Positions 10,939 through 22,411 of a stretch of 64,000 bases of DNA are shown piece by piece. The notes beneath the pieces are model-generated. The model did not search any database. It was not told where the DNA came from and was given only the letters and a program-made list of their open reading frames with translations. Within the stretch, counting starts at the first letter, position 1. Every line of letters begins with the position of its first letter. Position numbers and translations under genes: made by a program. The DNA is from Thereva unica (lineage: Eukaryota; Arthropoda; Insecta; Diptera; Therevidae): assembly GCA_949987705.1 (NCBI GenBank), contig OX465281.1:164996393-165060392 (forward strand), in the 5' to 3' direction.

Positions 10939-12179
10939 GGGTGTCCGAAACTATTTAGTGTAAATTGTTTTTTAAATTCTTCACGTGCATTATTATGTTT
11001 GTGATAAGAGTTGTTCCTTAACGCAACTGGCCTGGTCTCCTGTTCTGATAGTAATACAAATGAATCATTTTCTACACTTTCATTTCTAATATCAATTCCA
11101 GAATTAATAGCGCTTGTAGATGGAGCAATTGTTAAATGCCTTTGAGGCTTTGTAGCACTTTGTATCCTTGGTATATTGGTTCTCCTTGATGGTCCTGGAA
11201 TTTGCGAATCATGAATTATGGTGCACCTTGAAACATCTTTTATTGTTGCTGGTTCTGGAATTAGTCGAGGGAACGAATTTTGTATATACACATAAGTGTT
11301 TTGACAGGATCAATATTCAGTTTTTTCCTTTTTTCGCGAAATCTCCGTGCACGCTCTCTTCCTAATTCCCTCTTTCGTTTTAGTTTTGTATCGCAAAGGT
11401 CTCCGGTTTCTGTTCTTGAATCAACATGAAGATTTATTTTTGATGGTACTAAAATTTGACGAGAGAGTGAGTTTTGCATTTGCACATCGGTATTTTGATG
11501 TACTACAGGATCAAGACTATGAGTGGGATAAGAGTGGTTCTTTAACGCAACTGGCCCGGGCTCCTGTCCTGATAGTTATAAAAATGAATCATTTTTTAGG
11601 CTTTCTTTTCGAATATCAACTCCAGATTTAATAGCGTTTGTCGATGGAGCAATTGTTAAATGACTTTAAGGCTTTGTAGCACGGTTCTTTATAACCCTTG
11701 GTATATCGGTTCTCGTTGATGGTCCTGGAATTTGCGAATCATGAATGATGGTGCACCTTGAACTATCTTTTATTGTTGCTGGTTCTGGAATTAGTCGAGG
11801 GAACGAATTCTGTATATGTACATCAGTGTTTTGATGTACTAGAGGATCAATAATATTCAGGTGTTTCCTTTTTTCGCAAAATATTCGTGTACGCTCTCTG
11901 GCTAATTCCCTCTTTCGTTTTAATTTTGTATCGCAAAGGTCTCTGGTTTCTGTACTTAAGTCAACACCTGTGTTTTGATGTACTGCAGGATCAAGACTAT
12001 CCTGTTGTGTGTACCTTTAATTATTTTTTCCGCGATATCTAATTGAATACTGTCTTGCTAATTCTCTCGAGTCAACATAAAGATTTTTTCGTTCCTGCTG
12101 ATTCTGCTCCCTTTTTCTTTTGAGAAATTCCCATTGGCGCTCTCTGGCCAATTTATTTTCCCATTCAGCATATTTATTA
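10939..12179 (-). pseudogene. Helentron Rep N-terminal basic region, duplicated
   Basis: Continuing upstream on the minus strand are Arg/Lys-rich stretches (RERARRFREKRKKLN near 11330; ERQWEFLKRKREQNQQE near 12120), which resemble the basic N-termini of Helentron Rep proteins. The block at 11003-11500 is repeated at 11527-12010. No single frame spans it, so this is a decayed coding leader. The true start cannot be placed. Confidence 0.55.
11003..12010. repeat. About 524-540-bp tandem duplication
   Basis: The segment beginning GATAAGAG at 11003 recurs at 11527 (offset 524). TCGCAAAGGT at 11391 recurs at 11931 (offset 540). The two copies share long stretches, such as GATGGAGCAATTGTTAAATG and GGAATTAGTCGAGGGAACGA, with scattered substitutions and indels. 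The duplication lies inside the Rep N-terminal region. Confidence 0.85.
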
Positions 12180-13832
12180 ACTAGCATAAAACCCGCGTGC
12201 CTTGCAACGCCTTTCAATAAAAACTGTTTATTATGTGCAACGTTTCCCTTCAAAAAAAAAACAAAAAGTCAGCTGTTATTATCCCTACAAAGGGTTTATT
12301 ACAGCGAATTTTTTTAATAAATATGGTAAACAAATTGCTGCGTATATCACCTCTGCTCAACAAATCTGCAAGTTTTGAAGCAGAGACTGGCATGTATATG
12401 TCATCAAGAGAAGTGACATTTTAGGGTTTGACGAACGTTCGTTATGTTTGTTCGCCTATTTACGTGGGTGCAAGAAATTATGAAGCAATCACAACTGAAT
12501 ATTAAATAAAGTGAATTTCGAGTCATTCATTTCTTCGAGATTATAGGAATGCACTGTCAAAATTTCAGCCCTTCAGCTTCAGAGGTTTGGGTTAACCCCA
12601 TTTCATCCCCTTAGGGGGTGAATTTCGAGTAATCGTCTGTTAGTGGATGTCCACGTCAATAAGGGGATGCACTGTCAAAATTTCAGCCCTATAACTATAG
12701 CGATTTAGATAAACCCCATTTCAACCCCTTAGGGGGATGAACTTCGAAAAATCGCTTTTTAGTGGATGTCTACGTCATTACAGGGATGCACTGTCAAAAT
12801 TTAGCCCTGTAGTTCCAGCGGTTTTGTGTTGACCCCATTTCACCCCCTTAGGGGATGAATTTTGAAAAATCGCTTTTTAGTGGATGTTCACGCTATTATA
12901 GGGACGCACTGTCAAAATTTCAGCCCTATAGCTCCAGCGGTTTTGGGTTGCCCCCATTTCACCCCCTTAGGGGATGAATTTCGAAACATCGCTTTATAGT
13001 GGATGTCCACGCCATTATAGGGATGCACTGTCATAATTTCAGCCCTATAGCTCCAGCGGTTTGGGTAAACCCCATTTCACCCCCTAAGGGGATGAATTTC
13101 GAAAAATCGCTTTATAGTGTATGTCTTCGCCATTATAGGGATGCACTGTCAAAATTTCAGCCCTATAACTTTAGAGGTTTAGATAAACCTTATTTCAACC
13201 CCTTAGGGGATGAATTTCGAAGAATCGCTTCTTAGTGGATGTCCACGTCATTATAGGGATGCACTGTCAAAATTTCAGTCCTAGAGCTTTAACGGTTTTG
13301 ATAACCCCCATTTCACCCCCTTAGGGGATGAATTTTGTAAAATCGCTTTTTAGTGGATGTCCACGTCATTATAGAGATGCACTGTCAAAATTTCAGCCTT
13401 ATAGCTACAGCGGTTTTGAGTTGACCCCATTTCACCCCCTTAGGGGATGAATTTCGAGAAATCGCTAGGGATGCACTGTCAAAATTTCAGCCCTTTACCT
13501 TTAGCGGTTTAGGTTGTGCGTTGTCTGTCAGTCAGTTACTTTTTATGCAATAGAAAAAAAAAGTTCTACGATATACATTAGCCGAGATATCAGGCATAGA
13601 GCGTAAAAAATGGTGAAAAATCATGCCAATTAATTAATTAAAAAAAAACTTATCAAAATAGCGAAAGACGGAAACTAACTTCCACCTTCTGGGATATCCA
13701 TGCATCTACGAAAAAAATCAGATTTCTATCTCTTCTAGTTTGGCTACAATGCGTGACGGTACGCACAAGCAGACACACAGACACACAGATACACAGACCC
13801 ACAGGCACACACTTTCTTTTATTAATATAGAT
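12180..13832 (-). mobile_element. Non-autonomous Helentron-like element A
   Basis: On the minus strand the 5' end near 13832 reads TATATTAATAAAAGAAAGTG and is followed by a GTGTGTCTGTGTG-rich stretch. The body is a 118-bp tandem array. The 3' end near 12180 reads GGCGTTGCAAGGCACGCGGG, then TTTTATGCTAGT. A nearly identical 3' end closes the element at 22412-23890. A short palindrome just before the 3' terminus, no target duplication and no ORF fit a Helitron/Helentron derivative. The class assignment is an inference. Confidence 0.6.
12551..13510. repeat. 118-bp tandem repeat array
   Basis: Nine copies, with GCACTGTC starting at 12551, 12669, 12788, 12906, 13025, 13143, 13261, 13379 and 13473. 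The last interval is shortened by 24 bp. Each unit contains AATTTCAGCCCTATAGCTCC, ACCCCATTTCACCCCCTTAG and AGTGGATGTCCACG. The array forms the body of element A. Confidence 0.9.
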
Positions 13833-15057
13833 TTGGCTATTAGTATTCATCTTGAAACTACTAATATACCTAAACTAATACTAGTGATCGGCAACGACTA
13901 CTAGTCTAACGATTTCGATTTCAATTATCGATTAACGTACTTACATATAATTAAAATAAGCAAAATTTAAAAAAATTAAAATTAATGGTAACTTACTTTT
14001 TTATGTCGTGTGAAATTCCAAAAACACGATAAAATTATAATAATTGTTATGCTACCACAACTTGATTGTCACTACATGCATAGGCAATAATAACAACAAT
14101 ATTAACCACTCAGCAAAAGATTAAAATTCAAAAAACTACCAAAATGCACAAAAAACTACAATAATTATTTTTACACAACATGCACAAATGACACCAACAA
14201 CAGCCGCAATATTAATATGTAACTAAATTTCACTCAACTAAAGATTAAAAATTTGCCTCCAATTCACAAAAAAGCACAGAAACTTCAATAATTATATTGT
14301 CACAACATGCACAACTAATAATGATATCTACCATTATTATTGTATTCAATTCCTATTATTATTGTTTCAATTCCTATTATTTCTTAAGATCAATTTTCTT
14401 TAATTTTCACCATAAGCCAAAAAGTCACTTTCACTGGCGCTGGTTAATCTAACCCAGTAGGACCGGTAAGCTTATAATGGGGTGCAATTAAAATATATCA
14501 ATTCTTTCAAATTTTTGGCGGTAATTGGTGTTGGTCTCATTGCGAAGTGGGGGTACTTGTGTGTGCACGTGCATATATGCTATGGATAAACAGGTGCCTA
14601 TGTTTTTCAGTAGATGTTCTACATTTAAAGAAAAGTGAAGTGCGTACGTGATTTTTTCTTTAAAAATAAAAAAAAGTTACATTGAAGTGTAATTTAATAC
14701 AAAAGGTGCGGTAAGCCGAATTTTTAACAATAATACATGTATGTTTAAGTAAAATAATACACCTAATTCTGTTGTGCAAAGTGCTTCACATTAGATTTGC
14801 CTCCAATCCAAAGAAAAATGTTTAGATTCGTTTTATATAGTGTTTACATGTGTGATGTGCTTTTTTTTCAATTTGACACATTCGAATTATTGGCCTCGAT
14901 TCCCAGATCCGGCGGGCTGGAAGTGAGTGCGGATCAATTTCCACTTAATATATTGTCATCCCGTCTGAAGTGTTATTCAACAGAAAAAATACCATGAAAA
15001 AGCGAATTAGTGGCTAGTCTCTAGGCACAACATCCCACTAGTTTCAAAGAAATAAAA
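13833..15057. other. AT-rich non-coding region
   Basis: No gene recognised. Between 14072 and 14300 there are about two and a half diverged copies of a roughly 105-117-bp unit marked by ACAACATGCAC and ACTACAATAATTAT. A 66-codon ORF at 14797-14997 matches nothing I know. Confidence 0.5.
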
Positions 15058-15396
15058 GTAAAACTGCAACAACACACACTCCTTGTACATCCCAACCCTA
15101 ACGCAGACATAACCCTCGACTAGAAAGGTCACTCAAGTGATGCAGTTGGAGCAGTTTTGCAACAACACAACGCAAATGGCTGGCAACCCTTGAGTTTCTT
15201 CTCGAAACGCTTATCGCCAAAAGAAAAGAAATACTCGACTTTCGACAGAGAATTATTAGCCATTTACTTAGCGGTAAAACATGTTTGCCACCACGTTGAA
15301 GGCAAAAACTTCGTCATATTCACAGATCACAAGCCGCTAAAAAACGCATTATGCTGTAAACATACTAAGGGCGACGGCGACGGTGCACACAAATTA
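15058..15396 (+). pseudogene. Ty3/gypsy RNase H fragment
   Basis: The frame reads SSDAVGAVLQQ, then FFSKRLSPKEKKYSTFDREL and FVIFTDHKPL. These are the conserved strands of LTR-retrotransposon RNase H, including the catalytic Glu in DREL and Asp in TDH. The first conserved Asp region is damaged: a TAG stop sits at 15121-15123. Similarity begins in the RT-RNase H connection (about 15060) and ends soon after TDHKPL. Nothing else of this element is visible nearby, so it is an isolated relic. Confidence 0.8.
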
Positions 15397-17914
15397 AAAA
15401 GCACACACAAGAATAATCATCTTCGACATCCGAATGCTACACACGCGCACAGGAACATACGAGAATAGCAACACAATCTCTTGTCACACCGCCCAGGCAA
15501 CTTTGAGGGGCGACGACTACGAAATAGAACTTGGATTGATTGAGTCGCCACTCTCGGCGACCTCGTCGTCGAGTGGTCTGCATATTGTGCTGCACCCTTC
15601 ATACTCATAGAAAAGCTGTGTGCTCTATTTTTTTTTGCCAGTCGCTGTGGAAACTATTTTCGCCCTTAGTATGTTTACAGTATTACGTTCAAAATCTGAC
15701 AAATCTCGAAGGCAAAGTAATGTAACGGTCGCCTGTGTAAATTATGAATCCATACAAAAATAATAAAATATCCTTAAAAGAAAAATATAAATGGCAACTA
15801 CGCATTAACGATATTAAAAAAATCTGCACCACTACCATGTGGAAAATGTCATTACCGTTGGACGAAATTAACTCCGTCGGTACTGACACAACTAATAAAG
15901 GAAATAGTCGCCTTGAGTGCAGGCTAACGGCGATTTTTTGGTTTGTTCGTGGCTGTCGAGGAGAAATCGCTTGCTCGGGGATTTTTTTTTTGTGGAAAAG
16001 GAGAGGCAGTCGGAAATTGGTCTTTTTGAGTGGTAGACGTTAAGAAAGAAGTGGACGGTTCGGAAATGATTTTTATTCTTGGTAAACGTTTTAATCCAGG
16101 TCTTGCTTTTTATGAGATTTAGAAAAAATATATAACGTCTTGTGCTTTTGGTGAGTTTATCTCAAATTTTTTTGAAACAGTTCCAATACACGCCTCTTGA
16201 TCTTTTCTTTTGAACAAATTTCCGTGTGTATCGTGGTTTTTTTTTACGATATCGCGAATATACAAAGCTCTGATTATTGTGATGGCTTTTTTTTCTAAAA
16301 TCTCGTGTAAAGCACGTTTTACTAATATTGCGGAGTTTGGTCTACCATTAGAAAAAGTTTTTTACAAAATAAATTAAAATAAATCGAACAGTGGCATGTG
16401 CTTGCCAGAAAATTCAAGAAAGGTGCTTTCAAGTTTTCCTGACCTCGTGGACAAGCAGGAAGTTATTAGGGTGGAAAAATAGCGGTACACACAATCAAAG
16501 AAAAGGGTACTTTGTCGTGCAAACGGAAAATTGACCGCGGCCACAAGGGAATGAAAAGGATAACCAAAACTAGTGGCTGAAATAAAAAGGATGAAAAAGA
16601 AGAAGAATTTTAACCGTACAAAAATAGTGATATAGTGAGATTTCTGGGATTTAAAAAGGTAAATTTTTTTGTTTTTTCTTGCTATAATGTGCATCTGATC
16701 CCTCGAACAGATAATTTGAGCATCAGGTGTGACTTTAGAAGAAAGTTAGGGTCCAGGTTTTGATAAAACAGGCCTCTCCTAAGGGCCTAAGGCCTGAGAT
16801 ATTGTAGAAGAGTGTTTAGGCGGTTTATTTTTTTTCCCTCGAAGTTATCGCGTTTAATTAAAAATACAGAAAGGTAAATGCAGAAATCTGCAAAAGACGG
16901 AAAGTAATTAACGCCGTTGAAAGGTTTTCGGTTAGGTATTACGGTATTTCCAGTTAGTTATTCAAAGAAGAAAAAAAAAGAAAAAAAGTATTACCAGTGG
17001 CGTGGGAGAACATGGAACCGAACCAGTAATATCGTGAAGAACCTTTTTCGGTGTCGATTTGTCATCCGCACATTCAATTCGTGTGACATGAAGTTTGACT
17101 AAAAGGTTGTCCGAGAAAAGTTTAGTGAGAAGCGAGAATTTAGTCGATAGTAGAATAGTGTTAAGCCGATGCTTTCCTCTACTTTTAGGTTAAGATTTTA
17201 TGAAAAATTGTTCTATTGTTACACGATTTGTGCTCGGGTTCTGGATTTATTGAATTAGATGTTCTTTATTTGAATCTAGATGTAGTACGATAGAGTAATT
17301 GGAAATTCGCCCTGTGTATAGCACAGTATATTTATCATAATTTTTTTTTATTGGTGAATTGAAAGATCTGTTAGAATCTAGTGCAGTTATCGAGGTTAGC
17401 TGAGTGTGAATTAAAGCTAGATTCTCGGTATATTTTTTTGACAGTTGGATTTGTCTTGATGTAATCATCAAGTTCTCTAGTCGAGATATTAAATAACTTA
17501 TAAACAGTTTCTTCACAGGATTACAGGTTTTAACAAAATTTAAAAATATTCTTTTAAATACCAAAGGAGGAGATTTCCAGATTTGAAAAAAAAAAAAATA
17601 TTTTTCTGTGGACCCAAATAAAAAGAAGGGAATTATGTTCCAGAGATCCTGAAAGACCATTATTTTCCAGAGTTGAATTTTGGGGTATTCCCATAGGTGA
17701 TGTTGTGGAATGTAAGCATAAAAGGAAAAGGACTTTTCCTTGAGGATGTTGAGCGAGGTGTCGTGTCCAAGCTCATGGCAGTTAAGTACTTAGAGATATT
17801 TCACTATTTTTTTGGCACTTTCTTTAGGTGAAACTAATAAATATAAGATTTTTTTGGTTTGTTATGAATGATTGAAAAATTTACATAGGCGATCATTGTC
17901 GTATAGAAGTTTAT

Positions 17915-17918
<4 letters not shown>
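15397..17918. other. Non-coding region, no recognised feature
   Basis: Several short ORFs on both strands have low-complexity, Phe/Lys/Ile-rich translations resembling chance frames. There are long poly-T and poly-A runs. I recognise no protein family, RNA gene or repeat boundary here. Confidence 0.45.

Positions 17919-18005
<87 letters not shown>
17919..18005. repeat. (TA)n microsatellite
   Basis: About 43 uninterrupted TA dinucleotides, followed by a short TAA-type run. The length is likely polymorphic and prone to assembly error. Confidence 0.95.
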
Positions 18006-18011
<6 letters not shown>

Positions 18012-18116
18012 TAATAAAAAAAGAAATCTTTATAGAAATAAAAAATTATAACTGGTTTTTCCGCATGATGACCAAGTATATGTGTGATATAGCATCATAT
18101 ACAGTTCTGAGGAAAA

Positions 18117-18385
18117 AACAAATAAATGAATAGAATTGATAAATAACTTAAAATAAAGTAAATCTACATATTAAAAACAAATAAATGAATAGAATTGATA
18201 AATAACTTAAAATAAAGTAAATCTACATATTATAAACAAATAAATGAGTAGAATCGATAAATAACTTAAAATAAAGTAAATCTACATATTAAAAACAAAT
18301 AAATGAATAGAATTGATAAATAACTTAAAATAAAGTAAATCTACAGATTAAAAACAAATAAATGAATAGAATTTAAACATTAAAG
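18117..18385. repeat. 59-bp tandem repeat array
   Basis: About four and a half copies of an AT-rich 59-bp unit containing AATAAATGAATAGAATTGAT and AAATAAAGTAAATCTACATA. AATAAATGA recurs every 59 bp from 18121, and the last copy is diverged. It lies just downstream of the TA tract. Confidence 0.9.
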
Positions 18386-18998
18386 GCAAATAAACCAATA
18401 TCTTGATAACATATGTCAAAATAAAAGAATTTTAAGCGTTAGAAGCGTTTGAAGCAGACGAACAATTGAATTAATGAATTAACACGGTAAAAATGACGAG
18501 ATAAGAAAACCCTCCCACGTGAGGCCCTCGGGAATAATGATGCCTCCGCGAAGGGTGAGTTCCTTCCGTTGGATACCACCGGATATTTGGCCTCCTCGAG
18601 GATGACCGTTTCTTCTTGACTAGACCACACCTTTCGACCCTTTTGATCGGCCCCCTCTCGTAGACCGCGATAGGCTCGTCTCTTTGCCGCCGCCTCTTTT
18701 CATAATATCGTATTAGGCACGAGTTTCTATAGTTATAAACTGTCACGTTTCCGCATCCCTGTACCGCGAACCCCACCCCATCCGGCGAGCTAGCTAGTGC
18801 ACCGCACGTTGTGCCGACGATCGGTGCAGCGGATGCATACAACTTCGGCGATAAGCCCTGGCGGTCGAGCCATCCCAGCCACCTTCTAGTCTGCCCCATT
18901 TCCAAGTTTTGTGACGATGGTCGTTTCCCTATCTTTTTTTTAGATTTGGTCTTCTTTTTCAATTTCGTGCGATGGCACACCTACCTCAGACAGTTTCA
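18386..18998 (+). other. Possible 3' portion of a Ty3/gypsy LTR
   Basis: This GC-richer segment ends CAGTTTCA two bases before a tRNA-Lys-type primer site, as the end of a 5' LTR would. No second copy exists in the window, so neither its start nor its identity as an LTR can be confirmed. A 169-codon minus-strand ORF across it (18471-18980) matches no family I know. Confidence 0.35.
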
Positions 18999-19000
18999 AA

Positions 19001-19018
19001 TGGCGCCCAACGTTGGGC
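19001..19018 (+). other. tRNA-Lys-type primer-binding site
   Basis: TGGCGCCCAACGTTGGGC complements the 3' end of insect tRNA-Lys(CTT) with one mismatch. It is preceded by an LTR-like CA end. It may belong to the Ty3/gypsy element whose gag pieces lie at 20684 and 31479. Confidence 0.55.
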
Positions 19019-20040
19019 TAAGGAGCTTAGTTCACGCTGAGTTCCTTAGTCTAACGGTCCGATGACATGAATATGACTGATTGTCACTTGGTGACAATTT
19101 AATTCCCCATTCGGCATTTCCTTTTCTTCTAACTCGCTCTCCCTCCCATGTCATCGGTTTTAAATATTTTTCTTTGAAATTTCAGTCGAGTTTTTTTTGG
19201 AATTTTTTTTGTGGCTCTAGCCAACGAGAGGAGCCAGGAGTAGACTTCCTTCAAAGTTACAAGTTCCAATTCTCAGTCCAAGTCCCCCCGGCTATTGGGC
19301 ATGGGCGAAGGTACTTACCGCGGTGCCCTAGCCATCGTCATTGCTTCCTTTTCATTTTTCCTATCTTTCTTCTGCTTCCACAACTTCATCTTTTATTAAC
19401 TCTTGCGGTAGCCTCCATTAAATGAATTAAGTGCCTGTCACGTGGACTCGGAGTCTGGTTAACAGGCGTATATCGCATGACTCTGCGCGAGTTCACGTGG
19501 ACAGTGGACCCTACATTCCTTTTTAATTTTTTTAGTATGGACGGGTGTATTTCGTGTAGCCGGACCTGCACCGTCTGAGCTACCAGGCGTCCTATCGCCT
19601 GGCCTTGCGACAGGGTCGATATTTTGGAATGCACTCGCCCCCCTTCAATAACCGTCTGTCAATCCGCCTTCCTGGAACTCAGCAGAGTTGCTGACCAGTT
19701 GTGGTGGATTGGCACAACGGTCTATTTAGTTTGTCAGAGAGGCTTCTATCTCTTCTCCTTCTATCTCTTCTCCTTATATCTCTTCTCTATCTTGTTGTGG
19801 TTGGGTCATCGGGATCCGGTCACCGTCGGGGTCGCTGATGTCCGTTGGGAGTGTCTTTTTCCGGAGGGCCTCTTTATTATCTTTACTAGTACTTTTGTTC
19901 ATAGGAATTGTTACAGGTCGCAAGACCACATATTTTCTTGGTGTTCATATTTTTATATGGTAATATATTTTTTTTTCAAACATTTTTTTCAGGATAACCT
20001 GTTCTCATACACATAATCCTTTTGATATTTCATATATTCC
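19019..20040. other. Non-coding leader-like region
   Basis: No gene recognised. It contains pyrimidine-rich tracts (CTTCTATCTCTTCTCC repeats near 19745) and a hairpin candidate formed by 19437-19452 and 19488-19503, with CACGTG-containing arms. It could be the long 5' leader of a Ty3/gypsy element beginning at the primer site. Confidence 0.4.
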
Positions 20041-20345
20041 TTTTAGGTTAATATACTCTTACACACAAAAATATTTTTTTTTGATAGTTCATATCTTTTA
20101 AGATAACATACTATTACACATAATTTTTTTTTATATTTCGTATATTCTTTAAGATAACATACTATTACACATAAAATTTTTTTTGATATTTCGTATATTC
20201 TTTAAGATAACATACTATTACACATAAATTTTTTTTTGATATTTCGTATGTATATTCTTTAAGATAACATACTATTAAACATAATTTTTTTTTTGATATT
20301 TCGTATATTCTTTGAGGTAACATACTATTACACATAAAATTTTTT
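20041..20345. repeat. 53-57-bp tandem repeat array
   Basis: About six copies of a unit containing GATATTTCGTATATTCTTTA, AGATAACATACTATTACACA and a poly-T run. The GATAACAT motif recurs at 20102, 20153, 20206 and 20263. Unit length varies with the poly-T tract. Positions 20346-20683 hold no recognisable feature. Confidence 0.85.
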
Positions 20346-20683
20346 TTTCTCTCTGACTGTTCATACATATATCATTTTGTTAGGATAACAAATTGTTTTT
20401 TCTCATAAAATCTTCGATCTTTCACATTTTTTTTTAAATTCTTGTATATTTATGGGTTTTTATGATAGCTTTTCTACATATAACTTTGTTTCCCTCACCC
20501 CTATCTCGAAAACAACAGAAATTTCTACCTTTGGTCTTATCCCCTGAATATTCACATTGGTTTTCGTCAAAGTAGTCTCCTCAACTTGGTACCTACAAAG
20601 GTTAGTATAAATCTGTGGGCACACGCTAACAGAACCCGAATTGCCCATTTTTCTTTGTCCCTTGTCAGTCCTTACGCTCCATC

Positions 20684-20829
20684 ATGACTGGGAGGAATAA
20701 GCCAAAGAAGAAGGGTGCAGCTGCTGCCCAAGGGACCGAAGATCCTCCGGGCGCATCGGACTAATTGGAACCCTCTGACCACTCCGGTGTCGAGGACTCG
20801 CCGGGAGCCGCAGGGGAAGGTCCATCCAA
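20684..20829 (+). pseudogene. Possible Ty3/gypsy gag N-terminus
   Basis: ATG 20684 opens a frame beginning MTGRNKPKKKGAAAA, a basic and Ala/Pro/Gly-rich start of the kind found in gag proteins. There is one in-frame TAA at 20762-20764. The sequence then passes into LINE reverse-transcriptase coding near 20830. A gag-like block with zinc knuckles resumes at 31479, beyond the LINE. Linking the two pieces is an inference, because the central gag part is missing. Confidence 0.4.
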
Positions 20830-21487
20830 GATCTCCAAAGCAGACCTGAAGCAACTCTTAAGGAACTTACACGAACTCATATGTAACGTCTGGGAGGAAG
20901 AAGTTATACCAGATGACTGGAAGAAAGCGATTATATGTCCAATCTACAAGGAAGGAGATAAATTAACCTGTAAAAACTACAGAGGCATCTCACTCCTCAG
21001 CACCAGCTACAAAACCTTCAGAATCCTTGTGAAACAAAAACTAGAACCTACAGCGGAAGGCCTTTTAGGAGAATATCAAGCTGGTTTTAGGACAAACAGG
21101 TCAACATCGGACCAACTGCTGACCTTTAAGCAAATTCTGGAGAAAACCTGGGAAAGAAATATAGATATATACCAGATATTTGTCGACTTTCAACAGGCAT
21201 ATGACTCGATAAACAGAGAGAGGCTGTACAGGATCCTATTGGAATTAGGAGTCCCCCCCAAGCTGGTACGACTGATAAAATGGGCAACGAATAGCTCCCT
21301 GGCGAAAGTAAGGATTCAAAATGCAATAACAGAAGAGTTCGAAGTGCGACAAGGTCTTAGACAAAGAGATGGACTAGCCCCCATGCTTTTCAACCTGGCC
21401 CTAGAATGGGTGATAAGGAAAACATCAGTACGGAGAAATGCGTCCATAGCAACGCAGTCTGTACAATTACTTATGTAGATATGCGGA
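20830..21487 (+). pseudogene. LINE reverse transcriptase, fingers and palm
   Basis: The frame reads VIPDDWKKAIICPIYKEGD, CKNYRGISLLSTSYK, EYQAGFRTNRSTSDQ, IFVDFQQAYDSINRERL and LRQRDGLAPMLFNLALEW. These are RT motifs 0 to 4 of non-LTR retrotransposons, with the catalytic Asp in FVDF present. A one-base frame break precedes the YADD active-site motif. The final bases, GCGGA (21483-21487), encode part of that motif and are duplicated at 30734. The normal LINE RT continues directly across the BEL insertion. Confidence 0.85.
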
Positions 21488-21878
21488 TGTTGGAATTTAC
21501 CCGCCCCCTGAATACAGCACTGCAACACCAAATATCCCGAGCGGGATCCCCACGCAGTAGAGGGAGGATAACGGAAGCCCTAGCGAGGATGGAAGATCGA
21601 AGGCGATCGTGAGAAGAGAAAAAGTCAGTCCCCGATCAGAACCCAGGGAGGCAAGCTCGATTAAAAATAAAACAATAATTTGAATAAATATAAAAACTAA
21701 TTGGAATAAAGAGAAAAAAAACTAATTTGAATAAATAGAAGAAGTCGTTTAAACAATAAAAAGTAACTAAAGTAAATAAAATTACGGTGTCTTTTTTGTG
21801 GTGCTTTTGGTGCTTTAATTCTCTTTCCAGATCCATCAAATCCCTCATCGGAAACCCCCGCAACCCCTTCTCGAAACA
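21488..21878 (+). repeat. 5' LTR of BEL element 1
   Basis: 391 bp starting TGTTGGAATTT and ending CGAAACA. It aligns along its whole length with 30340-30733. Confidence 0.92.
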
Positions 21879-21884
21879 TAAAAT

Positions 21885-21902
21885 TGGTCCTTCGAGCCAG
21901 AT
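21885..21902 (+). other. Primer-binding site of BEL element 1 (tRNA-Tyr type)
   Basis: TGGTCCTTCGAGCCAGAT matches the complement of the tRNA-Tyr 3' end at 17 of 18 positions. It lies six bases after the LTR. Confidence 0.75.
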
Positions 21903-22411
21903 CTTCGGCACACCTGTAACTTCAAAGAATCACATGCATCATGGTAAGTAAAAATTTTCGCATTAATTTAATTGGCTGTTAGTATTTTAATAAAAAACGC
22001 ATGCAGTGAAGTGATCAATATAAATTCATCACATGTAGGAGGTGAAAAATCCGTTTTTATTTAGATTGCCGATCGTGTTTTTTAAAACAAAGAAAAGGTA
22101 TTCTTGCGTCTTAATCATTCATAAATCGGTCTTGGTGATCACGTTTGAATTCGAGCCCATTTTAATTACTGCTAAAGTAATGTTTTTTGTCCCTTAAAAT
22201 CAAAACCTTATGCGGAATTACCATTAACGGCAAGGCCGGCATACATGTGTTTCTTTTTGAGAGGAAGATCCCGTTTTTTTTCCTTTGCACGGTGATTATA
22301 ATTATAGTTGTATTTTTGAATGCCAAAATTCCAATTTCTTTGTGCTTTGTTGGTGACAAAGTGAATAATTCAAGTTCATATTACGGTCCTTGAAAGTCAT
22401 TTGATTTAGCT

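Larger units (their letters stand above)
5653..12179 (-). mobile_element. Decayed Helentron-type Helitron
   Basis: Read on the minus strand, the order is: Arg/Lys-rich N-terminal region, DUF6570-like region, Helitron-like N domain, HUH Rep motif, then (after an insertion) Pif1-type helicase and the start of an exonuclease-endonuclease-phosphatase (EEP) domain. Helicase fused to EEP endonuclease is the hallmark of the Helentron branch of Helitrons. The copy is broken by frameshifts and stops, by loss of the Rep-helicase linker, by the 7463-9209 insertion, and by truncation of the endonuclease at 5653. Confidence 0.85.

Noticed and set aside
18471..18980. 169-codon minus-strand ORF as a gene
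   Set aside because: No recognisable family, strongly biased composition, and it overlaps a probable LTR end.
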